Positions 24,562 through 33,293 of a stretch of 64,000 bases of DNA are shown piece by piece (the stretch's first letter is position 1; every line of letters starts with the position of its first letter). The position numbers and the translations under genes are program-made. The notes below the pieces were generated by a model. It was given only the letters and a program-made list of their open reading frames with translations, was not told the DNA's origin and did not search any database. Source of the stretch: Candidatus Wallbacteria bacterium (GTDB lineage: Bacteria > Muiribacteriota > UBA6191 > JACPRK01); assembly GCA_016190005.1 (NCBI GenBank), contig JACPRK010000146.1, positions 21,388-85,387 on the forward strand. Direction: 5' to 3'.

Positions 24562-24736
24562 GTGGCGAGCTTTTCGTAGGACTCGCGGTGGCGGCCTTCC
24601 TTGCCAGCATCCCCGTCGGGCGAATGCTCGATCAGAGGCGCAGAAAGAGCCGCTCGCCCGTATCGACCGCGGGTTGGGCAACTGCCCGCAAACCGATACC
24701 TTCCGGACCACCGACCTCCGGCAGCGAGGACTCCGT

Positions 24737-25339
24737 CTAGTAGTCCTCGTTGATCTGGGCCGCGTCCCAGAGCTCGCGGTACTTCCCCTGCACGTAGGGG
24801 TCGAGCCGCTGGGCGTAGTCGAGCCCCAGCGCATTCGCGCGGATGAGCTGGATCACGTCGTCCAAGTCGCGGGGGCGATGCGGCGCCGTCATGCCGCTGG
24901 CGAGCTTCAGCTCCAGCAGTACCGTTAGCGGGAGCACGGGCATCCCGTCTGCGCTGGCTTCGGACGCCCGCGCCGGGTCGGGAAAGGCCACGGGCTTCGG
25001 CTTGCCGTCGCCGGGATAGCCGCCCGTCAGCAGGATGTCGATCTTGACGTTGTCCTGCGTATCTCGTATTGCCTTGGAGCCAGGAAAGACCTCGACCCAG
25101 CCGCGGCCCAGCCATCGTTCCTTGAAACGCCGCAGACCCTCCGCTGTGAGGAGGACGTCCACATCGGCCGTCGTGCGGTGGTAGCCGTGGATGTTGGCCG
25201 CGAGCGCTCCAGCGATGGCAAAGGGGATATCGAGGTCCTTGAGCGCCTGCGCCAGCCGGGTGGCAGTCCGGTGGATTGGAGATTTTCCCATGAAGAATTC
25301 ATCGGCCCTTCGTAGAACTTCCGACATCGTGAAGTGCAC
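24737..25339 (-). CDS. Nucleotidyltransferase-fold protein (AbiEii/MNT-like)
   Basis: 200 residues. The nucleotidyltransferase signature GALAANIHGYHRTTADVDVL carries the two acidic residues of the hG(G/A)-DxD pattern; VKIDILLTGGYPG adds the third Asp. The end has the family's HRPRDLDDVIQLI helix. Relatives include AbiEii-type toxins and orphan NTases of DUF1814/DUF6036 type. No AbiEi-like or other antitoxin lies next to it, so toxin-antitoxin function is unproven. It sits in the decayed accessory stretch but is itself intact. Confidence 0.75.
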   Translation of the reverse strand: MHFTMSEVLRRADEFFMGKSPIHRTATRLAQALKDLDIPFAIAGALAANIHGYHRTTADVDVLLTAEGLRRFKERWLGRGWVEVFPGSKAIRDTQDNVKIDILLTGGYPGDGKPKPVAFPDPARASEASADGMPVLPLTVLLELKLASGMTAPHRPRDLDDVIQLIRANALGLDYAQRLDPYVQGKYRELWDAAQINEDY

Positions 25340-25428
25340 GATCGAAATGTACCACGCCGTCCTCGGACCTCAGGGGCCACCGGTCGGACTCGGAGTGCGA
25401 CCTCCAATTCACGGGCCCCTGGCCTCGC

Positions 25429-25785
25429 GTGACCTCCAGGTCACTTGCCGCGGCAGCCGATGGCCCGAAAAGCCGCTTGGAAGTCCCGTTCGGCGGTGTC
25501 CGGTACGGAAACGTCGTGAAGGTCTTGGCCCTGGAGGAGGGCGCCGGGGCGATCGTCTACGAGCTGCTGGATGGTGAAACGCTGGCCCAGCAGGTGGAGC
25601 GAGAGGGTCGACTGAATCTCGAAGATGCGTTGAGTCTTTGCCTTCAAGCGGCGCAAGCGCTGGCGGAAGTCCACCGACGCGGCATCTTGCACCGGGACGT
25701 GAAGTCGCAGAACCTTCTCGTGACACCTGAAGGCGTCTTCAAGCTGCTCGACTTCGGTCTCGCGTTCTCGGATGATCCGTCGGCA
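25429..25785 (+). pseudogene. Truncated Ser/Thr protein kinase
   Basis: The frame holds the middle of an STPK: VKVLALEEGAGAIVYELLDG, ALAEVHRRGILHRDVKSQN and VFKLLDFGLAFSDD. The catalytic HRDxKxxN and DFG are intact, but the glycine loop and ATP-anchoring Lys upstream are missing and the C-lobe after DFG is lost. After DFGLAFSDD the frame runs into sequence antisense to the methyltransferase. It is a remnant, different in sequence from the complete kinase at 27778. Confidence 0.7.
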
Positions 25786-25810
25786 GGCGACGGGCGGCGC
25801 GGCTTCCGGG

Positions 25811-26548
25811 CTAACGCTTCCGCAGCACCACCAGGCGGCGGGTGTCGGAGTGGAGGCGCTCCAGGGCGAAGAAGCGGGCGAGCCAGTCGAAGGTGCGGTC
25901 GCTGTAGAAGGCGACGTGGGTCTCGTCGCGCAGGTACCACCAGGAGGCGAGCTCGAGGCCCGGGCGGACCAGCTCCGTCATCACCACCAGCAGCCCGCGC
26001 GGGGCCAGCAACTCCACGACGGCGGCCACGTCTCGCCCGGGCGACTGGAAGTGCTCGAAGACCTCGGTCGCCGTAATGGCGTCGAAAGGTCCTTCGGGTC
26101 GTGGCGCCGGGAAGAAGAGCGGATCGTAGCGGCTGACCGCGAAGCCGCGCTCTTGCAGCATCCCGGCCAGCACCGGCTCGGGCCCGCAGCCGAAATCGAG
26201 AACGCGTGCAGGAACCGCCAGGCGCGCCTGGAGCGCCTCCATCGCCGGCGTCAGGAACGCGACGTAGCCCTCATCGTCCGGCCGGTTCCGGTGCTTGGCG
26301 TAACGCGCCCTGCACCGCTCCTCGGAGGGATGCCCCCTCGGCGGCACGAATAGCAGATCGCACACGCCGCAGCGAAGCAACTGCCTCCCGAACGCGGTGA
26401 GCGCCGGCCCCGCCGCCTCCCCGCAGAGCGGGCAGCCGAGGGTTTCCTGAGTCGCGTTCCTGGTGGGCGTCGGGGCCGGAGTCACGGGAGCCGGGGGCTC
26501 CCTGCGATTCCGTCGCGCCGCACTGCCCCGCGCCGGGGAGCTCTTCAT
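25811..26548 (-). CDS. Class I SAM methyltransferase with N-terminal zinc ribbon
   Basis: 245 residues. A low-complexity N-terminus is followed by a CPLCG...CGVC zinc-ribbon-like motif (residues about 39-62), then the SAM-binding motif I VLDFGCGPEPVLAGML, motif II FDAITATEVFEHF and post-motif LLAPRGLLVVMTEL. This is the Methyltransf_23-type layout, often acting on small molecules or sugars; substrate unknown. Its ATG overlaps the stop of the ion-channel gene (ATGA at 26545-26548), so the two are likely translated together. Confidence 0.88.
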   Translation of the reverse strand: MKSSPARGSAARRNRREPPAPVTPAPTPTRNATQETLGCPLCGEAAGPALTAFGRQLLRCGVCDLLFVPPRGHPSEERCRARYAKHRNRPDDEGYVAFLTPAMEALQARLAVPARVLDFGCGPEPVLAGMLQERGFAVSRYDPLFFPAPRPEGPFDAITATEVFEHFQSPGRDVAAVVELLAPRGLLVVMTELVRPGLELASWWYLRDETHVAFYSDRTFDWLARFFALERLHSDTRRLVVLRKR

Positions 26549-27519
26549 CGCAGCCAGAGCAGCACCAGCAGGCCGCCGATGTAGCAGGCCGTCAGGCCGG
26601 CCGCAGCAATCCGGTCCGCCAGCCGGGCGCGCTCGAGCTGGCCGCGGTCCTTCGCCCGAATGACGAAGATTGTCTCCACGAGCGCTGCCAGGATGATGAG
26701 GTAAGCGAGGTTGTACACCTTGTCCATGAGCACGAGGTAGCCCACGTTCGGCAGATCGGAGCCCTCCGCCAGGTGAAGCGCGATGATCGACAAGAGGCTC
26801 GTGATCACGATTCCGATCCGCGCATCGACGTACTCAGGCATCAGCAAGAACGCGAGGAACGTGGAGAGGATGATCACGCTGATCGGCAGCAGGATGCGGA
26901 TCAGATAGGCCCGCCGGGACCGCTCGACCGCGAGGCCGTACACCAGGCGCGCGTAGCTCTCCGTCCCCGAGGAGCGGCGCACATCGCCGAAGTGGCTGTC
27001 GTACCGGGCGACCGAGACCTCGCGGATCTGACCGGAGATCTCCCAACCCGGGAGTTTCAACTCGGGGTTGAAACCGGTGTCGCGCTCGTCCAGCACGTAC
27101 ACCAGGTCGGACGTCTCGTTGCGCGTCTCCTCGAGCCGCACCACGATCTGCTGGCGGTCCAGCGGGTAGTCCCAGAGCTCGAACTTGCGATTGAACTTAC
27201 CCTGGATGCGGAAGACCTGGTAGTGCTCTCCGGACGGCAGCAGGACCGGCTCGTCGTAGATCGCGTCCTTCGTCATGCCCCACTTCTCCACGACGTTGGT
27301 CATCTCGAAGCTGCGCGTCGGATCGATTGCCCCCTGCCAGCGGAACCAGAGATAGAAGTCCGCCGTGTAGATCGACGTCTTCATGTCGATGTCGTTGACG
27401 TTGACCAGGTAGACGCCGGTGTGGACCCGCTGGGGAGCGGCGGCGGCCGGGGCGGGGATGGCCAGCGCGGCAAGCAACATCCCCAGGAACAGGCCGCGGA
27501 ACTCGGAGGGTAAGCGCAT
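26545..27519 (-). CDS. Prokaryotic pentameric ligand-gated ion channel (Cys-loop family, GLIC/ELIC-like)
   Basis: 324 residues with a signal peptide (FLGMLLAALAIPAPAAAA). The extracellular beta-sandwich of about 195 residues has the family's WDYPLDRQQI (counterpart of the FPFDxQ of the Cys-loop region, without the cysteines) and YFxW-type strand FYLWFRWQG. Four membrane helices follow: M1 RAYLIRILLPISVIILSTF, M2 around RIGIVITSLLSIIALHLAEG, M3 DKVYNLAYLIILAALVETIF and M4 at the C-terminus. The TxLLS-like stretch would line the pore. Ligand and ion selectivity cannot be told. Confidence 0.85.
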   Translation of the reverse strand: MRLPSEFRGLFLGMLLAALAIPAPAAAAPQRVHTGVYLVNVNDIDMKTSIYTADFYLWFRWQGAIDPTRSFEMTNVVEKWGMTKDAIYDEPVLLPSGEHYQVFRIQGKFNRKFELWDYPLDRQQIVVRLEETRNETSDLVYVLDERDTGFNPELKLPGWEISGQIREVSVARYDSHFGDVRRSSGTESYARLVYGLAVERSRRAYLIRILLPISVIILSTFLAFLLMPEYVDARIGIVITSLLSIIALHLAEGSDLPNVGYLVLMDKVYNLAYLIILAALVETIFVIRAKDRGQLERARLADRIAAAGLTACYIGGLLVLLWLR

Positions 27520-27777
27520 CAGCGGATCGGCACGTGGTCGGCCTCACCCGGTCGGTCCGGATGCGGCAAGTGGCAAGCAGTGGCGACGATGACTTTCATG
27601 GCAGGGTTCCCGGCAACAGTCTACCGGAGTGGCGGCCACGGCAACGGTAAGCTCGTCGCTCGGATGGAGCCGAGCAGCGTCCGGGATTCGCTAGCTGCCG
27701 GGTCAATGCCTCTCCGGCTGAGCCCGCACCCCTGGCCTCCCCTCGTCCTCGCGCCGCGGATGCTACATTCCGAGGCG

Positions 27778-30060
27778 ATGGAAGAGGAAAGACTCCCGCG
27801 CTACTTCGGCCGCTATGAGCTGGTGGGGGAGATCGGCGCGGGGGGGATGGGCGTCGTGATGAGGGGGTTCGATCCGCAGCTGAAGCGGGAGGTTGCGGTC
27901 AAGATTCTGCCCGTGCACCTGCGGAAAATCCCGACGGTGGCAGACCGATTCCGCCGGGAGGCGCTGGCGCTGGCGCGGCTGAGCCATCCGAACATCGTGC
28001 GGGTCTTCGACGTGGGAGAGGAGGGAAACTTCCTCTACTACGTGATGGAGCTGCTGCCCGGCGCCGGTCTGGACAAGCGGCGGGCGAAGGTCGAGGAAGG
28101 GCAGGCCGCGCCGGCCTTTCTGGCGCGCGAGTTCGTGGGCGTGTTCGCGCCGCTGGCCGACGCGCTGGCGATGGTGCACGAGGCAGGGCTGGTCCATCGC
28201 GATATCAAGCCTGCCAACATTCTGGCAGGAGTTCCCGAACGGGGGGCGGTCCTGACCGATTTCGGACTGGCCTGGCTGGACGATCAGAGCCAGCTGACTC
28301 AGAGCGGGCTGATCGTCGGGACGGGGCGCTACATGGCGCCCGAGCAGCTCCAGGGCGAGCCGCCCGGGCCGCTCTGCGACCTCTACTCGCTGGGTGTGAC
28401 GATGTGGGAGTACGCCACGGGGCGCGTGCCGTTCGAGGGCTTGCGGGGGGAGCAGCTGCTAGTCGGCAGGCTCTCGGCCACGCTGGCGCCGGTCGGCAAG
28501 ATCGCGCCCAGGGTGCCGGCCGGATTGGCCGGGACGATCGACCGCTGCGTGGCGATGGATCCGGAGGACCGGTTCGAGAACGCGCGGGAGCTGGCCCGGG
28601 CCCTTCGGGGCGAGACCGGTTTACTCGAAAGCTCCGTCGACTCCACTCGACCACCGGCGCCGAGCGGTGCGCGGGCGGCGGCCCGAGGAACAGGGGGGCG
28701 GCTGTCGTTTGCGGCGAAAGGCGTGCCGGCGGCCAGACCGGAGGAGCCCGGGCCAGCGCCCGGGGATGGACGGCGCGTGGCCACCGGACTCGCGCTCCTC
28801 TTGGCAGCGGCGATCGCAGGCGCGGCCGGGGCGGTGGCGGTTCTGAGGCCGTCCGCGCCGGTGGTCGAGGAGCAGCTGGAGCCAGCACCGCCAGAGCCCA
28901 GGCCCGCGCCGGTAACCGAGGCGCCCAGGCCCAGGAACCCCGCGCCCTCGCCCGCGGCGCAGCGCCCGCCCGAGCCGACCGCGCGGGCACTCAAGACCGG
29001 ACCTGCCCTCACGCTGGCGCCGGTCGAGGAGCGTGCCTGGCGCGCGGCCATGGCGCGGGACGGGGAGAAATTGATCGTGGCCTGGACGGCCGAGGCCGGG
29101 CGTGTGCGGCTGGCGGTGAGCGACGACGGCGGCGTTCGCTGGCGGCGGCTGCCCGCTGACGAGCGGCTGCGGTGCTTTCCGGTGGGGGAGCTGCGAATGG
29201 CCGCGAGCCCGGGCCGAGTCCATCTGGTCTACGTGGGTCCCGGCCAGCAGGCGAGCCCATGGGTCTACGCGGCCTCGGCTCCGTCGGCGACGCTCGCCTT
29301 CGAGCCGCCTGTCCCGCTTGGCAGCGCGTACAGGACGGAGCTGGTGCCCGCGCTTGCCTGGGGCGCCCAGCCGGAAGGGCCGAGCTGGCTGCTGGCAGCC
29401 TGGCAGTCGTACTCCTCCCGAGGAATCGAGGCCGCCTGGAGCACCGATGGTGGCAAGAGCTGGGGGCCGGCCGCCAAGATCCCCGGAACCGACGCCAACA
29501 CGCACTGGCCCGCCGTCGCCGTGTTGCCGGACGCCGCCGTGCTCGTCTGGCAGCGGGAGAACGACGACATCCGTTCGTCAACGCTCCACGTCGTGCGGTC
29601 TCGCGGGCCTGCGGCCCCGTGGTCGGCCCCGCAGACGCTCGTCGTCACCTCCCCCGGCATCGACCGAGGATTTGCCTCGATGGCCGCCGACGGGCGGCTC
29701 CTGCACTTGCAGTGGTCAGAGAAATCATTCACGGGCCGGCGGATGGTCTACACGCAGAGCCACGACGGCGGCCGTACATTCGGATCCGGACGCCTCGTCG
29801 GCAGCTGGCCTTGCAACGATCGCCGCAACGCGCTCGTCGCGCTCGGATCTCGCCTCTGGTCGACCTGGGAGGACAAGACCGCCCGGGAGAACAAGTGGGC
29901 CACCAGCTCCGACGGGGGCCGAACGTGGACCCGCGAATCGACCCTCTACCCCTTTGTCTCACTGTCGAAACCTGCCTCTCTCGCGCTCGACTCGGCCGGC
30001 CGCTGCTGGGCCGTCTGGGCTGGGGAGGGCGGCGACGTGCAGGCCTCTGGACTCCCGTGA
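27778..30060 (+). CDS. Transmembrane Ser/Thr kinase with extracytoplasmic BNR/sialidase-like region
   Basis: 760 residues from ATG 27778; ATG 27760 is also possible. The cytoplasmic kinase domain (residues about 9-275) has IGAGGMGVV, VAVKIL, LVHRDIKPANI, LTDFGL and YMAPEQ. A Pro/Ala linker and one membrane helix (TGLALLLAAAIAGAAGAVAV) follow, then a Pro-rich stalk and a C-terminal domain with four Asp-box motifs: SDDGGVRW, STDGGKSW, SHDGGRTF, SSDGGRTW. Asp-boxes mark BNR/sialidase-type beta-propellers. The propeller would face the periplasm and may sense a glycan, which is inference. There is no sialidase Arg triad that I can pick out. Confidence 0.88.
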   Translation: MEEERLPRYFGRYELVGEIGAGGMGVVMRGFDPQLKREVAVKILPVHLRKIPTVADRFRREALALARLSHPNIVRVFDVGEEGNFLYYVMELLPGAGLDKRRAKVEEGQAAPAFLAREFVGVFAPLADALAMVHEAGLVHRDIKPANILAGVPERGAVLTDFGLAWLDDQSQLTQSGLIVGTGRYMAPEQLQGEPPGPLCDLYSLGVTMWEYATGRVPFEGLRGEQLLVGRLSATLAPVGKIAPRVPAGLAGTIDRCVAMDPEDRFENARELARALRGETGLLESSVDSTRPPAPSGARAAARGTGGRLSFAAKGVPAARPEEPGPAPGDGRRVATGLALLLAAAIAGAAGAVAVLRPSAPVVEEQLEPAPPEPRPAPVTEAPRPRNPAPSPAAQRPPEPTARALKTGPALTLAPVEERAWRAAMARDGEKLIVAWTAEAGRVRLAVSDDGGVRWRRLPADERLRCFPVGELRMAASPGRVHLVYVGPGQQASPWVYAASAPSATLAFEPPVPLGSAYRTELVPALAWGAQPEGPSWLLAAWQSYSSRGIEAAWSTDGGKSWGPAAKIPGTDANTHWPAVAVLPDAAVLVWQRENDDIRSSTLHVVRSRGPAAPWSAPQTLVVTSPGIDRGFASMAADGRLLHLQWSEKSFTGRRMVYTQSHDGGRTFGSGRLVGSWPCNDRRNALVALGSRLWSTWEDKTARENKWATSSDGGRTWTRESTLYPFVSLSKPASLALDSAGRCWAVWAGEGGDVQASGLP

Positions 30061-30225
30061 CAGGCGCATGAAAAGCAAGACACAAACCATCATGAAGTCG
30101 GAGATTTTGTCGCCCCGAGTGCTTGATTAACGTCGGGCTCGGAGTAAACTGACCGTAGCGGCAAGCGCCCCTTGCCGCCTCATTTCTGGATTTTCAGCCC
30201 CCTCGAGGGGAAGAGAGCGCCCCCC

Positions 30226-31941
30226 ATGTCAGAGACCGCCAAATCCAAGTCGAACGGCCTCGAGTCGATCGCGACCGTCGGGGACTACATCGCCGCCAGT
30301 GGCCGCAACCCTCGCCTGCGGCGCAACACCCACCATTACATCTCCGACATGCTGGACCACTTCGGGCCGGACGTGGTCTTCGAGGGGATCTTCGGCCTCG
30401 AGGACCAGATCAAGAACGTGGTCCTCTTCTTCCACGCGCATGGGACCAGCCTGGAGCGCCGTCTGCTCCTGTTCGTCGGGCCGCAGGGGGCCGGCAAGTC
30501 CTACATGGTCGACAAGATCAAGAAGCACCTCGACCTCTACAGCCATACGGAGGTCGGCGCGCTCTGGGGGGTCATCGGCTGCCCGTTCCACCAGCACCCC
30601 TTCGACTTGATCCCCCACACTCAGCGCGATCAGATCAAGGAGAAGATGGGCATCCGTTGGTTCCCGGAGGCCATACCCTGCCCCGTCTGCGAGCAAAAGA
30701 TCCGCAAGCACGGCTCCTGGGATGCGGTGCCGGTGGAGCGCATTCACATTTCGACCACCGGCAAGTGCGGCCTGGCCAAGCACACGCCGACCGACCTGCG
30801 TCGCGAGGACATCACCAACTTCCTGGGGAACATCAACTTCTCCAAGCTCAAGAAGATCGGCTCCACTTACGACCCCGAATCGTTCGACTTCGAGGGGAAG
30901 ATCATCTGGGCCAATCGCGGTCTGCTCGACTGGACGGAGATCTTCAAGAGCCGCCGCCAGCTCCTGGGGCTGCTGCTGGAGCTGATCCAGAGCAAGCGGA
31001 TCGACATGGCCAACTTCCCCACCGTGCATGTCGACGAGATCGTGCTCGGGCACACGAATTTCCCCGAGTACCAGGTGTTCGTCAACGAGGAGATCATGGA
31101 GCCGCTCCGGGGCCGAATCTTCAAGATCGAGTTCCCCTACGGCTTGGACGTCGATAACGAGAAGCACATCTACCGCAAGTTCATCGAGCGCACGGATCAC
31201 CTCACCGGCCAGACCAAGCACGTCTCCGAGGACACGCTCTCCTTCGTCTCGACCTACGCCGTGAAGACGCGGCGCGAGACGAAGGGGATGAACGGCCTGT
31301 CTCCCAGGTTCTTTCAGGATGTGATGTCGGTCGCCTACACGCAGGCCGAGGAGTGCATCGACATCGAGACGGTCAGCACCGCCATCCTCAAGATGTTCGA
31401 CCACAAGTCCCACAAGGACCTGAACGTCGACAAGATGAAGGAGATCTTCGAGAAGACCAAGGAGGAGTTCTTCCACGAGCGCGTGGAGACCTTCATCAAC
31501 CGCATCATCCCGACCAACAAGCAGTTCACCGACTACGGGCAGAAGTTCTACCGGAACTACCTCGACGCCGTCGCGCGCAACGTCCGGGGTGACAAGCTGA
31601 GCCCGACCGAGGAAGGCCTGATCCAGGAGGTGGAGGACCTGCTGGTCGCCAAGGAGAAGATCAGCCCGAAGGGGAAGGCCGCCTTCGAATCGGTGCTCGT
31701 GGAGCGTTACGAAGAGCTGGAGAAGATGCCCTACGACAAGAACGAGCAGCTCGGCGTCGTCATCAACGAGGTGGTCTTCAACCACGTGAAGAACTTCCTG
31801 CGCCTCTCCAACAAGACCAAGCGCATCGACGAGCAGAGCCGCGAGGTCCAGAAGATCCTGCGCGACTGCCTCATCAAGGACTACGGCTACTGCAAGCACT
31901 GCTCCCAGGTGCTCTTCAAGGTGCTGGGGGAGCACATCTGA
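30226..31941 (+). CDS. prkA: PrkA-type serine protein kinase (AAA+)
   Basis: 571 residues from ATG 30226. N-terminal AAA+ module with Walker A LFVGPQGAGKSYMVDKIKKH, then the PrkA C-terminal domain. A CPVCxxKI...CGLAKH zinc-like pair sits in the middle. PrkA/YeaG proteins are stress- and starvation-linked kinases that in enterobacteria are co-expressed with YeaH and the SpoVR homologue YcgB. The same three genes follow one another here. After its stop comes a heptamer repeat that can pair with one just before yeaH. Confidence 0.92.
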   Translation: MSETAKSKSNGLESIATVGDYIAASGRNPRLRRNTHHYISDMLDHFGPDVVFEGIFGLEDQIKNVVLFFHAHGTSLERRLLLFVGPQGAGKSYMVDKIKKHLDLYSHTEVGALWGVIGCPFHQHPFDLIPHTQRDQIKEKMGIRWFPEAIPCPVCEQKIRKHGSWDAVPVERIHISTTGKCGLAKHTPTDLRREDITNFLGNINFSKLKKIGSTYDPESFDFEGKIIWANRGLLDWTEIFKSRRQLLGLLLELIQSKRIDMANFPTVHVDEIVLGHTNFPEYQVFVNEEIMEPLRGRIFKIEFPYGLDVDNEKHIYRKFIERTDHLTGQTKHVSEDTLSFVSTYAVKTRRETKGMNGLSPRFFQDVMSVAYTQAEECIDIETVSTAILKMFDHKSHKDLNVDKMKEIFEKTKEEFFHERVETFINRIIPTNKQFTDYGQKFYRNYLDAVARNVRGDKLSPTEEGLIQEVEDLLVAKEKISPKGKAAFESVLVERYEELEKMPYDKNEQLGVVINEVVFNHVKNFLRLSNKTKRIDEQSREVQKILRDCLIKDYGYCKHCSQVLFKVLGEHI

Positions 31942-31947
31942 AGAAGA

Positions 31948-32118
31948 CAGTAGTCAGTAGACAGTAGTCAGTAGGAGGCCCGTCGAGAGTGTTGCGTAGT
32001 TTGGGACTGCCACCGACAGCAGCGCGCCTACCCGAGGCCCCCATGAATCTCTCCGAGTGCCGCACTCACCTACTGACTACTGGCTACTGACTACTGGCTA
32101 CTGACTACTGGCTACTCA
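31948..32118. repeat. Inverted pair of 7-bp arrays forming a long potential hairpin between prkA and yeaH
   Basis: The left array, four CAGTAGN units (31948-31975), starts 7 bases after the prkA stop. The right array (32070-32118) is CTACTGA/CTACTGG alternating for six units plus CTACTCA, ending 9 bases before the yeaH ATG. The left arm pairs with 32069-32096 over 28 bases with one mismatch, leaving a loop of about 93 bases. Confidence 0.85.
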
Positions 32119-32127
32119 CTCCTCCCC

Positions 32128-33261
32128 ATGTACCTAGACCGCGGAAAGCTCGCCCAGATCGAGCATGACCGGAAGCTGAGGGAGTACCTCAAGAAGAACC
32201 TCAACGTCCTCGTGCAACGCCAGAAGCTGGTCAAGGATGGGAAGGTCAAGACCAACATCAGCGTGCTCGACCTGCCGACGCTCAAGTACGGAAAGCCCGA
32301 GAAAGAGGTCCTCGGCAGCGGCAGCGGCCAGAGCGGCAAAGGCAAACAGGGCAAGGGGGGCAAGGACCAGGGCGACGGCGAGCCGCAGGAGATCCTCGAC
32401 CTCTCGGGCACGCTCGGCAGCGACGATCACTCCGAATCGCAGCTCGTGGAGCTCGACTTCGACGAGTTCGTCCGGCTGGCCCAGGAGCAGCTGATCGAGG
32501 AGCTGAACCTGCCGCCCATCGGCCGCGCCCAGATCACGGGCGACGTCGAGCGGGAGGAGGAACAGGACCTGATGGACCTGGACCGTCCGGGCTCTCAGGC
32601 CGACCTGAACCTGGAGCTGACGATGCTCGAGAGCCTGGGCCGGTCGATCCGTGAGACCGGCCGCCCGGACTACGACGTCGATCTGCGGCACGACGGCTGG
32701 TACAACACCGAGCTCCCCGAGGAAGAGCGGACCACGCGCGCGCTGGAGGTCTACCTGCTCGATATCTCGGGCAGCGTCAGCGGCCACAACATCGCACTCA
32801 TCCGCAAATTCATCTTCATCCTCTGGTACTACCTGGAGCACAAGTACACGACGAACGTCCGCAAGTTCGTGGTCTTCCAGGACGAGGCCGAGGAGGTGCA
32901 GCGCGACGAGTTCTTCAGCATCGAGTCGAAGGGCGGCACGCACATCTCCGCGGGCCTGGGCCGGGCCAAGGCGATCCTCGAAGGCCACGCGCAGTACGAC
33001 CGCTACCTCTTCTTCTTCTCCGACGGAGACAACAGCTCCAGCGACGATGACGCGGCGCGTAAGGAGCTCGACGAGGTGCTGGAGAAGTTCGACCTCGTCT
33101 GCTACGGCCGGATCAACCCGTGCGACAGCCCGGTCAGCCCGTTCAACAAGCTGGTGCGCGAGAAGGTCGCGTCCGTCAAGAACCTGGCTTTCAGCGACAT
33201 CAAGGACCTGGAGAACGTCAAGCAGACCATCCAGGGGTTCCTGAACCTGATCTCGAAGTAG
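32128..33261 (+). CDS. yeaH: YeaH-like DUF444 protein with von Willebrand A domain
   Basis: 377 residues. The N-terminal region is charged, with a Gly/Lys-rich linker (residues about 65-85). The C-terminal half is a VWA-type domain with the MIDAS-like motif YLLDISGSVSGHN and later LFFFSDGDNSS, so a metal-dependent adhesion site is likely. This is the DUF444 partner of PrkA. Transcription may run through from prkA, but a large inverted repeat separates the two. Molecular role unknown; in E. coli the pair is linked to nitrogen-starvation and stress responses. Confidence 0.9.
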   Translation: MYLDRGKLAQIEHDRKLREYLKKNLNVLVQRQKLVKDGKVKTNISVLDLPTLKYGKPEKEVLGSGSGQSGKGKQGKGGKDQGDGEPQEILDLSGTLGSDDHSESQLVELDFDEFVRLAQEQLIEELNLPPIGRAQITGDVEREEEQDLMDLDRPGSQADLNLELTMLESLGRSIRETGRPDYDVDLRHDGWYNTELPEEERTTRALEVYLLDISGSVSGHNIALIRKFIFILWYYLEHKYTTNVRKFVVFQDEAEEVQRDEFFSIESKGGTHISAGLGRAKAILEGHAQYDRYLFFFSDGDNSSSDDDAARKELDEVLEKFDLVCYGRINPCDSPVSPFNKLVREKVASVKNLAFSDIKDLENVKQTIQGFLNLISK

Positions 33262-33293
33262 TGGAGCCCGCCGAGCTCCGGGATGCCACGAAC

